64,000 bases of DNA, taken from the NCBI GenBank assembly GCA_043778205.1, contig JAYWGO010000034.1, forward strand, positions 1 to 64,000, in the 5' to 3' direction. This DNA comes from JAAFIP01 sp043778205. Its GTDB lineage: Bacteria; Pseudomonadota; Gammaproteobacteria; Burkholderiales; Burkholderiaceae_C. The notes beneath the pieces are model-generated. The model did no database searches. It had not been told where the DNA came from and saw nothing but the letters and a program-made list of their open reading frames with translations. This document shows positions 33,347-42,653 of the stretch, in pieces. Every line of letters begins with the position of its first letter. Position 1 is the first letter of the stretch. The position numbers and the translations under genes are program-made.

Positions 33347-36300
33347 TTAAGGTTTCAGGTTGTCCAGTGCTTTCATGGCCTCAACCTGTGCACGGGCAAC
33401 CTCGTTTTTGATGGTGCTAACAGTGTCTGCTACGGTTTGCTGGCCTTGCTGCATCAGTTCTTGCGCTTGCTGCTGCGCTACCTTGGCTGCGTCTTCTACC
33501 CGTTTTTGGATATCGTTCACACGCTGGTTAGCTTCATCCAGCACTTTTTGGCCTGCGTCTTCCGCCTCTTTTGCCAACTGTTCGGCGCGCTGCTTGGCTT
33601 CATTGGCAATACGTTCGGCCTCATCTATCACCTGTTCAGCGGCATCCTTGGCTGCTTTTTCAGCATTGTCCAAAGCTTTTTCGGCATCGTCTACGCCTTT
33701 TTTGGCGGTATCCAGCCCCTTGGTGGCAGCCTCTTTGCCTTGTTTCACCAAGGCTTTGGCCATCGCGGCCAAGCGCTCCATTTCGGCGCGGGCGGCGGCC
33801 ATCATGGCGGACAGGCCCGGAATGGGTACGCATACATCTACATCTGCCATGGCCATAGCAGCGCGCGCTGCAGCTATGGCGGCTTGCGCTGCGGCCTTGG
33901 CAGCCTGCAGTGCTTTGCGCGCCTCGTCTGAAGCTTTGGATATAGCGCGGTGCGCATCTCCAGCGGCTTCGGTAGCTGTGTTGGCTACAGCGTCTGCCTC
34001 ATTAAGTACGTCTTGCGCTGCGCCATCTACTGCTTTGCCTGCTGTATTGACCGCATCTGTACTGGCAGCCAATGCATCGGCCCGGGCACGCTCGATAGTA
34101 TTTTGTGCGTCGGTGTTGAGCTGATTGGCGTCTCTGGCTACTTTGTTTACATCATTGGCTACACCCGCTTTGCCCATAATGTCTTGTACCGTTGGGTCGG
34201 CTACTGCACTGTTGGCTTTGGCCATAGCTTTGTTCACGCCGTTGTTCACGTTTTGGGTGAGCTTTTGCGCTTGCGCGCCAGCGGTGCTTAGCTGCTCACA
34301 GGCTGCTTTTTGCGCATTGGCAATCTCTTTTTTAGCATCGTGCATGGTAGCCTGGGCTGCAGTAACTTTGTCTGCACAACGCTGCACGGCATCTTGGCTT
34401 AAGTTTTCGGCTTGGTCTAGCACCTCACTGGTAGCATCGTCTAGCTCCTCTATCAATGCATCAATTTCAGCCAACGCGGCATCACCAAACTCTACAATTT
34501 CGTGCAGGCTTACACACAGCACTTGGGCTGGAATTGGCACGATGATCACAGGAGGAAACTTCTTTGGATTATCGTCTGGAGGCGGTGGCACTTTTTTCCG
34601 CTCTTCGTCTGGTGGAGGAGGAACTTTTTTGCGTTCATCTTTTGGCGGTGGCGGCACAGGTTTTTTCTTTGGCTCTGGGGCTTTGTCTTTCCCCTCTGCA
34701 CATTTAGACCCCCCAGCCTCCTTCGCGGCAACCACATTGGGGCTGCTGCCTGCGGCTGGCGCAGCACCGCAATTAATCCTGACTAACGGGCCTTCGATCT
34801 CAATTCCGCCGGGTGATAAACGAATAATGCTGCTACCACACTGTAATACTAGTTTTTGAGACGCCTCAATATGAACATTTCCGCCGGTCATCTCTATAGC
34901 GCTTGTGGCAGCCAGCTTTAAAGATTTAGAAATGCCAAAGTTAACGTCGCCCATGTACAGCCAATGGGCATCGTCGTCCACTTTTACATACTGCTTGTTC
35001 TTTACCACCAAGTGCTGCTTGTGGCCTACCGTGAGCAACTGGGTACCACCTACCGAGCTGCTGCTAGCGCCTTTAATATGCTCGTAGTAGTTTTGCTCTA
35101 CGCACACGTCCATACGGCGCTGGGCGCGCATGTGCAGCTCTTCAGCACCCGCTTTGTCATCAAAGCGCAGCTCGTTAAATTGTTTAGCTGTCCCGCCGGG
35201 CGTAGAGTGGGTACGAAAACCGCTTTCGGTGGGCGACTGAAAAGGTATGGGCTGGTCGTCGTTGTACACGCGCCCCACCACCAACGGCTTGTCTGGGTCT
35301 GCGTTAAGAAAATCTACAATTACTTCTTGCCCAATGCGTGGCGCAAAGTAGCCGCCCCAGCCATTGCCTGCCATGGGCTGCGACACCCTTAGCCAGCAGC
35401 TTGATTTTTCATTTTTTTCGCCATAGCGGTCCCAGTGGAACTGCACCTTAACGCGGCCAAACTCGTCCACGTCAATTTCTTTACCTTGGGCACCCACCAC
35501 TACCGCCGATTGCGGCCCTGACATAAGGGTGCGAGGAGTGAGTCGCGCTGGCCGGTAAGCCCTATTTAATGGCAACACCGTGAGTAAAAACGTGCTGCTG
35601 CCCAGCAAACCAGTACGCAAACTGGGTGTTGACTCCACCATACGCTCAAGCACCTCGCGCGTATCGGCATTGGCTGCATCAGAGTTTAGCGCTTCACGCA
35701 ACATGCCCAGTATGGAAGGGCCAGCGGTAGACGCGGTAACGCCCTCGTAGCCAGCGTGGCTCATGATAAACGTGCAGCCCGCAATCAGGTAGTCGCCATC
35801 ACTTGCGCCTTCTAGGCTGCCTTCAAAGGTAAACCTGTGGCCCGCTGCTACATCGGGCCAAGCGGTAAGTGCCCAATTGCGCTGGGTTTTGGCCGAAGCC
35901 TCTTCGCTGCGCAGCGCAGCGCGGGCTTCGCCTTCTTCTAGGGTAGCGTACCCGCCGGGCGATTCGAACATTTCAAAGTCGGCTAAGTCATTCTTTTCAG
36001 GCCAGCCCGTAGCTACGCTAAGCATCTTGCTGGCAGCCTCGTAGTCGTAGTCTGCGCTGGTGTACATGCCGGTTTCTAAACGGCTAGCACCTACCCACTG
36101 GGTAATTTCATTAAAACGGCCCCTGTCGTCATGGGAGAACTGCAGTTTATTGCCAGCAGGCAACTCTGCGTGCGCCACATCACTGCTGTCGGCCAACACC
36201 ATGGTGCCTGGTTGGTCGTGAGAATCAAACCAGTAGTACACGCCCTCGTCTTCTAGCAAACGGTTGATAAACTGGTAGTCAGTCTCGGCATGCTGCGTGC

Positions 36301-36754
36301 AGTAGCGGCGCGGCTTGTGGGCACCAATAACACCAGCTAATTTGGTCTTTTTAAACCCCTTAATGGGGCTGTCCTCCATTACCGCGTCTATTATTTCAAG
36401 AACAGTTTTGTCTTGAAAGATACGAGAATTGGTGCGGCGCGACAGCAGCCACACCCACGAACGCAGGCTAATATGGTACTGAAAATACCGGCCCATCTGC
36501 CCCCCGCGCACGATGCGCACAGCATGCCCCTGAAAACGCCGCTCATGGCTGCCGTTATGGGCATCCTTAAAGTAAGCCCCTACGTTAAAGGCCTTGCCCA
36601 AAATATCTTTAGGGTCGATAAGCTGGTTTCTGGACAATACCGTCAGCTCGTAAAACGACGGGCGCGACAAACACTCGTGCCCCACAATGCTCCAAAACAG
36701 CAGTTCATCATTGGCTGGCGAGTCACTTTTAATGTCAAAAGCAGCATCAGCCAT
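33347..36754 (-). CDS. vgrG: Extended VgrG with Pro-rich hinge and Ala-rich helical C-terminus
   Basis: A 1135-residue VgrG spike protein. Residues 1-~650 are standard: gp27-like (SRPSFYELTVLSRNQ, GVIGAHKPRRYCTQHAETDY), the gp5-like OB fold (VVVGAQGKEIDVDEFGRVKV, then APRIGQEVIVDFLNADPDKP) and a short needle. Near 690-740 comes a Pro-rich hinge with repeats like ERKKVPPPPD. From ~750 to the end there is a very Ala/Lys/Glu-rich helical region with heptad-like spacing and no family I recognise. The extension is probably cargo, either a coiled-coil toxin or an adaptor platform. No immunity candidate is adjacent; the DUF4280 tip gene follows in 12 bp. Confidence 0.88.
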   Translation of the reverse strand: MADAAFDIKSDSPANDELLFWSIVGHECLSRPSFYELTVLSRNQLIDPKDILGKAFNVGAYFKDAHNGSHERRFQGHAVRIVRGGQMGRYFQYHISLRSWVWLLSRRTNSRIFQDKTVLEIIDAVMEDSPIKGFKKTKLAGVIGAHKPRRYCTQHAETDYQFINRLLEDEGVYYWFDSHDQPGTMVLADSSDVAHAELPAGNKLQFSHDDRGRFNEITQWVGASRLETGMYTSADYDYEAASKMLSVATGWPEKNDLADFEMFESPGGYATLEEGEARAALRSEEASAKTQRNWALTAWPDVAAGHRFTFEGSLEGASDGDYLIAGCTFIMSHAGYEGVTASTAGPSILGMLREALNSDAANADTREVLERMVESTPSLRTGLLGSSTFLLTVLPLNRAYRPARLTPRTLMSGPQSAVVVGAQGKEIDVDEFGRVKVQFHWDRYGEKNEKSSCWLRVSQPMAGNGWGGYFAPRIGQEVIVDFLNADPDKPLVVGRVYNDDQPIPFQSPTESGFRTHSTPGGTAKQFNELRFDDKAGAEELHMRAQRRMDVCVEQNYYEHIKGASSSSVGGTQLLTVGHKQHLVVKNKQYVKVDDDAHWLYMGDVNFGISKSLKLAATSAIEMTGGNVHIEASQKLVLQCGSSIIRLSPGGIEIEGPLVRINCGAAPAAGSSPNVVAAKEAGGSKCAEGKDKAPEPKKKPVPPPPKDERKKVPPPPDEERKKVPPPPDDNPKKFPPVIIVPIPAQVLCVSLHEIVEFGDAALAEIDALIEELDDATSEVLDQAENLSQDAVQRCADKVTAAQATMHDAKKEIANAQKAACEQLSTAGAQAQKLTQNVNNGVNKAMAKANSAVADPTVQDIMGKAGVANDVNKVARDANQLNTDAQNTIERARADALAASTDAVNTAGKAVDGAAQDVLNEADAVANTATEAAGDAHRAISKASDEARKALQAAKAAAQAAIAAARAAMAMADVDVCVPIPGLSAMMAAARAEMERLAAMAKALVKQGKEAATKGLDTAKKGVDDAEKALDNAEKAAKDAAEQVIDEAERIANEAKQRAEQLAKEAEDAGQKVLDEANQRVNDIQKRVEDAAKVAQQQAQELMQQGQQTVADTVSTIKNEVARAQVEAMKALDNLKP

Positions 36755-37183
36755 GGTATGCCTCGGCCTGCATTAAAAACACGGTACAACCAATTTTGCG
36801 CATAAAGTGCTCCAAATCTTACTAATCTGAAGACGAATGGCTGGCACGATATTCAAATACCGGTCTAAAGGACTGGCGATACCCACAGGCAGCTAAACAG
36901 CCAGCGCTAGGGCGGCGGCCTAGTAATGGGCAGGTTAAGTTAAACTTAATTAACCTGCTGCATACACGTTAGTTACTATGTATTTAATAGCTTCTCATGC
37001 AGCATTTCCTTGGGTTATAGGACTAAAACGCTTAAAAATTAGGCTACTGATGCCGGATAAAAAGCTACAAACCCATTTTGTACCACCCCCTGGTTTGGCA
37101 GCCCTGGTAGCCGTATTTTTATAGCCAATTTACTGCGCCAGCGCGATTTAAAGCTGCAGAAACTGGACTTTGAGTCCGCCCCG
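36755..37183. other. Intergenic region between two minus-strand T6SS runs
   Basis: No coding sequence seen. It holds a 9-bp perfect dyad, GCAGGTTAA at 36930-36938 with TTAACCTGC at 36950-36958, and dispersed repeat copy H. It separates the HEAT gene (end of the long run) from the extended vgrG gene, so a terminator and a promoter for the vgrG-tagH unit should both lie here. No convincing -35/-10 pair was found. Confidence 0.5.
36971..37039 (-). repeat. Dispersed repeat, copy H
   Basis: Reverse orientation, same sense as the upstream HEAT gene, beyond its 3' end. The full CCCAAGGAAATGCTGC core and AAGCGTTTTAG arm are present; the hairpin has one mismatch (GAAGC). Confidence 0.8.
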
Positions 37184-38443
37184 CTAGGCCACCATCTGCG
37201 CCAGCAGCCGCTGCTGCCGCCACGCAGGCGCAGCGCAGTTAAACAGCGGGGTACCCGGCTTTAGCAGGCACAGGTAAATGGCAGCCGCCATGCGCTGGCG
37301 CTGAAAGCCGTTTTTCAGCACATCCAGGCAATGTGCAGTAGACGGCGGCTCGCCCATAAAGTAGCGCGTACCCGGCGCAAAGCGCTGGCCATGGGCCTGC
37401 CACCAGCTGCTTATCTTCTCCACATCAGGCCAAGGCAAGCCATCGTCCTCGTCCATAGCCACGTTGTCATCATTCGGGTCATCATTGGGCCCAAAGTCCA
37501 CCCCCTCAGGCGGCTTGCACTCCAGGTCAAGATAAGCCAAGTCAAGCCCGGTGATGTAGCTGAACGACTCGCCCGCCAAGCGGCTAAGTTTCAAGTCTTG
37601 CATTTGCTGGATAAGCCATGGGACATAGTGCGGGTCACCGGCTGTGCCGATGCCTTGGATCAGCAGACGGATGCAAGCCGGGTCTTGCGCCAGCGCTGCG
37701 AGGGTGGTGTTGGCGCCTTTGGGATCTTGCATATTCAGCAAAAGACCCAGTGCACGCCTCCGCGGTGGTCCTGGCTCGGATGCAAACCTCTGCAAAGCAA
37801 CGACCGCCCGACTGCGGTCACCCAGCAAGGCGGCAGCGCATGCCGCCTCGAATGCGCAGCGCGCATTTTCGTCAGCGATTGCGTTCACACAAGCGTACAC
37901 CTTGTCGATCTGGCTAAGCTGGGCAATTAAACGTAGGGCGCGTACGCGCACGGCGGCATCATCGTCATTCAAAGCAGCATCGACCGTAGCGCCAGGATCG
38001 ACCTGGTGCATCGCGCAAGCTGCCAGACCAACCTGCCGCCGTAGCGGGCTTGGGGATTCGAGATATGCCTTGGTAATGCCGCGCAGGTTGGCTGCAGCTA
38101 CCCACCCGAAGGCAGAGATCACGCTGGGCAAACTCTCGGGCGCGGCTTCGGCAATCGCCAGCAGCTTGTCAAGACCGAGCACATCGCGGTCTTCGATGGC
38201 CCGCACTGTTGCGGTAAAGGTCTCACCCCGACCCGGACGTTCAAGCGCAGTCGCAGCTAACTTTGATCCAAATTCGCCAGCGACAGCAAGACCGTCAAGG
38301 TGCGCCATTAAGCGGTCATCTAGACGACGCAAATGGTGCAACTTGACGTGTGGTGCCAATATCAGGAATGAACGGCTATTGGTGAGCACTTTGACATCGT
38401 CGATGTGCTGTTGAATTACAACTAAGACAGGTTTGCCAGTCAT
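37184..38443 (-). CDS. HEAT-repeat protein, TIGR02270 family
   Basis: A 419-residue helical-repeat protein found in T6SS loci. The opening VIQQHIDDVKVLTNSRSFL and LRRLDDRLMAHLDGLAVAGEFG match the family. HEAT-like helices follow (AVRVRALRLIAQLS, RRRALGLLLNMQDPK), and the family C-terminal block LPWPDVEKISSWW and TRYFMGEPPSTAHCLDVLK is intact. ATG 38443 is chosen because residues upstream overlap the preceding gene and are unlike the family. Its role is unknown; a scaffold or effector-loading function is often suggested. It ends the long minus-strand run. Confidence 0.82.
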   Translation of the reverse strand: MTGKPVLVVIQQHIDDVKVLTNSRSFLILAPHVKLHHLRRLDDRLMAHLDGLAVAGEFGSKLAATALERPGRGETFTATVRAIEDRDVLGLDKLLAIAEAAPESLPSVISAFGWVAAANLRGITKAYLESPSPLRRQVGLAACAMHQVDPGATVDAALNDDDAAVRVRALRLIAQLSQIDKVYACVNAIADENARCAFEAACAAALLGDRSRAVVALQRFASEPGPPRRRALGLLLNMQDPKGANTTLAALAQDPACIRLLIQGIGTAGDPHYVPWLIQQMQDLKLSRLAGESFSYITGLDLAYLDLECKPPEGVDFGPNDDPNDDNVAMDEDDGLPWPDVEKISSWWQAHGQRFAPGTRYFMGEPPSTAHCLDVLKNGFQRQRMAAAIYLCLLKPGTPLFNCAAPAWRQQRLLAQMVA

Positions 38444-38451
38444 CGCCAACA

Positions 38452-39360
38452 CTAGTCCCATTGCCGCCATGCTTTTCCATCAAATGAAAAAATATTTTCC
38501 TGACCAATAGACCACAAAACACCTTCAGCGGCAGTGAGCTTATAGCAACTATCAGGCGCGTCAGCACCAAAGTTGACCAATACAAGACTATTGCCATTTA
38601 ACTCGTAGAGCGCAGTCATGCTGGCTACATATAGCTGGCCATTAAACCAGCGAATGTCCCAGAAATCGTCTATCAATCCATCAGTTTCAATAATTTCCCA
38701 CTTATCATTTCGACCGCACAGCAAAGTCCCAGTTTGCCCGCATATGTAGACTAATCCATTCTCTGCACAAGAAACCCCCGTAAGAATCACATTTACTGGA
38801 GAATCTATAGTAGTCCACTTGCGTCCGTTGTAATGCCAAATCTCCCCTTGCCAGCCGGCCGCGTATAAATCGCGACGGTTGAATCCAGCAATTGCCTCAA
38901 ATCCAACTACATTCTTACCATCTCCTTTAGGTGCAGGCATAGCTGACCACTTCCCATCATCCTCTCTGCAATAGACTTCTCGCCCCATACCGCAAGCGAA
39001 TGCAAAACCATCAATTGTTGAACAAGCGCGGAGATCTTTTGGCTCTGGGATTTTTTCTGCACCATGAGTTCCTCCGACATAGGTATACACGTCTCCATTA
39101 CCTGATACAACGACTAATTTTTCGACTGGATGCTTAACGACACACATACCACAAGCAGTCCAAGTCAAATCATTTACATTAGCAATTTCTCCTGCATCAA
39201 TACCAGCCAAACGGGTATGGGCAATATTTTTTTTCCGTAATTTTTTGTCAACTAATGATAAATACACTAGATCTTTGAAGCGCGCTGCGCCACGTGAAAA
39301 AAAAATTTCTTTGGTCATTCCAAGCTTTGTCATAACATTAGTTCCTTCTACTAGCGACAT
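38452..39360 (-). CDS. Putative immunity protein, beta-propeller-like
   Basis: A 302-residue protein with repeated propeller-type strands (LVVVSGNGDVYTYVGG, GFAFACGMGREVYC, LYAAGWQGEIWHYNGRKW, GLVYICGQTGTLL, QLYVASMTALYEL, GVLWSIGQENIFSFDG). There is no signal peptide, so it acts in the cytoplasm. It overlaps the end of the PAAR-like nuclease gene by 10 bp and is AT-rich like it, the usual arrangement for a toxin-immunity pair. An alternative start at 39333 has an AAGGA site. The immunity role is inferred from position, toxin type and lack of other candidates. Confidence 0.6.
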   Translation of the reverse strand: MSLVEGTNVMTKLGMTKEIFFSRGAARFKDLVYLSLVDKKLRKKNIAHTRLAGIDAGEIANVNDLTWTACGMCVVKHPVEKLVVVSGNGDVYTYVGGTHGAEKIPEPKDLRACSTIDGFAFACGMGREVYCREDDGKWSAMPAPKGDGKNVVGFEAIAGFNRRDLYAAGWQGEIWHYNGRKWTTIDSPVNVILTGVSCAENGLVYICGQTGTLLCGRNDKWEIIETDGLIDDFWDIRWFNGQLYVASMTALYELNGNSLVLVNFGADAPDSCYKLTAAEGVLWSIGQENIFSFDGKAWRQWD

Positions 39361-40490
39361 GCTTTTCCACCTAGCGCTTTAAGTGGGTTGAGGTCAGCTT
39401 TGCTGGTAACTGAGGAGCCGGAGGGTGAGTGCTTTACTTTCGCATCTTTTAACTTTGTTGAGCACATTCCTTTGTGCCCATCATCAAGTTGGGCCTTCAG
39501 ACATTTGTTACTGCAATTAGATGATTTGAAAACCGCTTGCGTACTCTCAATAGCTAACTTGACTTGATCGGTATAGGACTGGCTAGTATCTTTAGCAGGA
39601 CCCAGGAATTTATGCGCAGCATGACGTAATCCATGGCTACCTTCGGTATTGCTTGGGCCCTCTGCACAAAGACAAGGTGCTGCACTCATTTTGTATTTTT
39701 TCCAGCCCGGCAGCTTACTTCCACTACTAACTGATGACTTATAAAAGGAGCTTTTCGGAACAATGTGATCGGGCGTCTGACTTGGGCAGCATCCTTCAAC
39801 ACCATCTTTTTTAGCACTATATTTGACTAGGCGACATTTGCGAGCTCTCAGGCATTTATCAGCTGCCTCCTTGCCTTTTATAGCATTCAAAGACATCTTA
39901 TTCCAGTTGGCATTTTTAGCTCGCTGCTTCTTGATGCCTATATTCATCCCAGCTTCAGCGCAGACATTTTTTTTACCTTCCTTCTTGAAATCCTTGCAAG
40001 CAGCTTCCTCGCGTTGCTTCTCCTTTTCGCACGGATCTTTCCCGCTACCAACCGCCGCAGAAGCAACGAAAGGCCATGGTGGAGTCTGACCAGGAGGAGG
40101 ATTGTGATTATGTGTAGTTAAGTCAAGATTTCTGACTACATTCTCGCCTTCTACTTTTACGTCCATAGACCAAGCATTAAAATAAACTTTACCTTTGTTC
40201 GTACTCGTTACTACCCCCTTTTTTGGGGCACAACCGGCCTCGTCGCCAGTACTTTGTTTAAAGTAGCTTTTATTCTTTAGCATTACCTCTTGTCCAGAAA
40301 TCTTTACAGTCGAAGACCCGTCGGTGGCATCACTATCCATTCCAGTATTTGGATATGGAATCGGGACGCCAGGCGGTGTTGCAGGAGTCAACGGTGGTGT
40401 AAAACACACGTCTGGAAATGCGCAAATCGACTTACCGGCTCCTTGCTTACAAGAAACTTCCATATTGTTAGCGTAAACATGATTGCTCAT
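39351..40490 (-). CDS. PAAR-like (DUF4150) T6SS effector with HNH-type nuclease C-terminus
   Basis: A 379-residue specialised effector. Residues 1-~125 form a DUF4150 PAAR-like tip (NHVYANNMEVSCKQGAGKS, FPDVCFTPPLTPATPPGVP, SYFKQSTGDEAGCAPKKGV). The Cys-rich C-terminal region carries TPDHIVPKSSFY near residue 240 and GSHGLRHAAHKF near 286, resembling the His-based metal site of HNH/GHH-type DNases. Its ATG overlaps the stop of the ketosynthase-like gene by four bases and its own end overlaps the putative immunity gene. DNA degradation in target cells is the likely action; RNase activity cannot be excluded. Confidence 0.8.
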   Translation of the reverse strand: MSNHVYANNMEVSCKQGAGKSICAFPDVCFTPPLTPATPPGVPIPYPNTGMDSDATDGSSTVKISGQEVMLKNKSYFKQSTGDEAGCAPKKGVVTSTNKGKVYFNAWSMDVKVEGENVVRNLDLTTHNHNPPPGQTPPWPFVASAAVGSGKDPCEKEKQREEAACKDFKKEGKKNVCAEAGMNIGIKKQRAKNANWNKMSLNAIKGKEAADKCLRARKCRLVKYSAKKDGVEGCCPSQTPDHIVPKSSFYKSSVSSGSKLPGWKKYKMSAAPCLCAEGPSNTEGSHGLRHAAHKFLGPAKDTSQSYTDQVKLAIESTQAVFKSSNCSNKCLKAQLDDGHKGMCSTKLKDAKVKHSPSGSSVTSKADLNPLKALGGKACR

Positions 40491-41518
40491 GGTGCAGTTC
40501 TATGTTGTAGGGTTATAGCTGCACGCTGTCCACCATCATTAGACATATGAACTAGGACGTTTTGTCCTTTCGCATATCCTTTTAGGCATGCTGCCTGAGC
40601 TAGAGAAATTATTGCAATGCCCACAGTTGCACCAGTCTCGCCAATGCACTCCGCAGGATGCCAGATGTCGAATTCTTCTTTTCTAGCGCGAAGTGTCCTT
40701 GACAGCGCCAAAGTAGCTTCTTTGAAATAGTATTGTTCGCCCGAGATGTCAGTAATCCGAAAATTCATTTCATGCATTTGATAACCAACATCAGCAAGAG
40801 CGGCCTTGATGGCTTGTGTCAAGCCATCGGCGCGCAAAGGCTCTCCACTATCCAGATGTGCTAGCTCTCGGCCATAGCCAATTCCACAGCACAACAGCCC
40901 ATTGCTTAGCTCTTCAGCTAGCCCGACAAGCATTGCACCCGCTGCCTCCCCAGGCATGAATCCGTTGGAATTGTTTGCACTAAGCAAGCGTTCTTCTCGT
41001 TCGTAGTAACACAGCGCCGGCCACGTAATTAAACTATCAGTTGCCGCTATCAGGACGTGATTTATATTACTCTGGGAAACCAAGGATTTGGCGTGTGTTA
41101 GAGCTACGGCAACACTGACGCGTCCATGTGCAACTATCATAGATTGAGGTGAAAAGCTGCCCCCTAACTCGATTTCAATTGATTGAAAAATAGCATCATC
41201 TAGACCATGTAAACGTCCAGGCCTGTCTGCTTCAGCCACACATAGTATTAATGGAATTTGAGACCACTCAGATTTAGGAATCTGCTGAAGCGCCTCCTCA
41301 ATTGCCATGGTTGCCATCTTTACTAGTTTAGTCAACCCAGTCCACGACTTGTCCAGCACAACTTGGTGCGCCATGATCAAGTCGCCACTCGAATCTAAAA
41401 AATGCGTTTCAGTCGGGTTGGATAGCTTTGCACGCAGTGCTGCACAGGTGGCCGGCGCACTTAAACCCACCGAAGTGACCAAGCCGGTTTTGAGAATGAC
41501 GACAGGCATAGCGCTCAT
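40487..41518 (-). CDS. Beta-ketoacyl synthase-like protein of T6SS effector modules
   Basis: A 343-residue thiolase-fold protein resembling 3-oxoacyl-ACP synthases: LKTGLVTSVGLSAPATCAAL at the start, HVLIAATDSLITW, GFMPGEAAGAMLV, and the late HPAECIGETGATVGI motif. The usual active-site cysteine motif (DxACSSS or TAC) is not visible, so it is probably not a condensing enzyme. It is locked between DUF2169 and the PAAR-like nuclease by ATGA start/stop overlaps on both sides. Such proteins recur with DUF2169/DUF4150 genes in T6SS loci, so a loading or chaperone role is more likely than fatty-acid synthesis. Confidence 0.75.
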   Translation of the reverse strand: MSAMPVVILKTGLVTSVGLSAPATCAALRAKLSNPTETHFLDSSGDLIMAHQVVLDKSWTGLTKLVKMATMAIEEALQQIPKSEWSQIPLILCVAEADRPGRLHGLDDAIFQSIEIELGGSFSPQSMIVAHGRVSVAVALTHAKSLVSQSNINHVLIAATDSLITWPALCYYEREERLLSANNSNGFMPGEAAGAMLVGLAEELSNGLLCCGIGYGRELAHLDSGEPLRADGLTQAIKAALADVGYQMHEMNFRITDISGEQYYFKEATLALSRTLRARKEEFDIWHPAECIGETGATVGIAIISLAQAACLKGYAKGQNVLVHMSNDGGQRAAITLQHRTAP

Positions 41519-42636
41519 GCTGGCTCCGCTTCCTTGGGTGGCATGGGCACCATAATTACAGGGATGGGGAACGCTATCTGTTCGCGCTTTTGCCACCACT
41601 CTTTACCCTTTTTGCCGATCAGCACTTGGGCTATTTCAAACATATTTTTTTTCAAAGGTCTTGCAACGCGCCATGTAAGGCTAAAGCGCTGATAGTCAGG
41701 CTCGATGACTACGGTGTCTAGCGTGGCAGTGTAGTCCTCGCGCTCACCTTTTTTTGGAAAAATGTTGACCGGCGCTACCAAGCTGGGGATGGTGAATCGC
41801 GTGAGGCCTTCAGGGGTTAGATTGACAAGCGAAACTGGGGTAGGTTGCTCATTAAAGAAGCCTAACGGCACCTGCTGGTCCATGGGGGCGGCTTGAAAGT
41901 ATTGTTCGTCAAAATCTGGTGGCAAGAACGGGAAGTGCTTGTCTAGCCATCCATCGTCGTAGGTGCCCGCAAAGCGGCTGCGTGAGTTCCAGCCACGGCC
42001 TAGGGGGCCGAAGGCCATGGGGCGGTAGTTGCCATTAGGGTCGCGCACTGCATGGTTAACTTCTTCGGTGCTGGGCAGGGGTTTGCCTTCTACCCAGTCC
42101 ATCTTGATGTGTTTATGAAAGCCTTTGCCTACAGGGTTGGGCATAAAGGCGGCGTGCTCGGAGGGGTCTTTGTGGTGCAGATCGGTGCCGCCAAAGGCTA
42201 CGTCATATGAGATGGGTTGCTTGACGAATGCGCCGGGGTGCGAAGCGGTGGCACCTACCAGGCCGCACTCCCAATGGCGGGGGCCTATTACCACCAGAGA
42301 CTTGCTCCAGTTGCCTACGCGCAGGCCTGCTTCTACCCGCGTGGTGGGTCTGCCGTCGGGAGCGTAGGCGCTGCCCAGCAGCAAGATGTCGCAGCGCGGT
42401 TTGCGGGGGGCAAAGTCAACTTCATACATTGGGGCTGAAAAGCCGGGTGCACCTGTAAAGGTGTCGGCCATCACCAAAGGCAATTGTTCATCATGCAAGG
42501 CAAAGTGTCCCGGTGGCTCGCCGGGCAGGGGGAAGCGAAAGGTGCCTTTGATGACCACCACCAGCAGTTCGCGCCCACTGGGCTCCAGGCCCATGTTGTA
42601 GCCTGCAACCATGCGGGTGGCGTTGATGAGTTCCAT
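41515..42636 (-). CDS. DUF2169 domain protein, probable effector adaptor
   Basis: A 373-residue protein of the DUF2169 family, found with VgrG and PAAR-like effectors and thought to help load them. Recognisable stretches are PSGRELLVVVIKGTFRFP, MYEVDFAPRKPRCDILLLGS, ISYDVAFGGTDLHHKDP and RMAFGPLGRGW-like PMAFGPLGRGWNSRSRFAGT. It is cytoplasmic, with no signal peptide. Its stop overlaps the next start (ATGA), implying translational coupling to the ketosynthase-like gene and then to the nuclease effector. Confidence 0.85.
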   Translation of the reverse strand: MELINATRMVAGYNMGLEPSGRELLVVVIKGTFRFPLPGEPPGHFALHDEQLPLVMADTFTGAPGFSAPMYEVDFAPRKPRCDILLLGSAYAPDGRPTTRVEAGLRVGNWSKSLVVIGPRHWECGLVGATASHPGAFVKQPISYDVAFGGTDLHHKDPSEHAAFMPNPVGKGFHKHIKMDWVEGKPLPSTEEVNHAVRDPNGNYRPMAFGPLGRGWNSRSRFAGTYDDGWLDKHFPFLPPDFDEQYFQAAPMDQQVPLGFFNEQPTPVSLVNLTPEGLTRFTIPSLVAPVNIFPKKGEREDYTATLDTVVIEPDYQRFSLTWRVARPLKKNMFEIAQVLIGKKGKEWWQKREQIAFPIPVIMVPMPPKEAEPA

Positions 42637-42653
42637 ATGCTGTGTGCTTTGCT

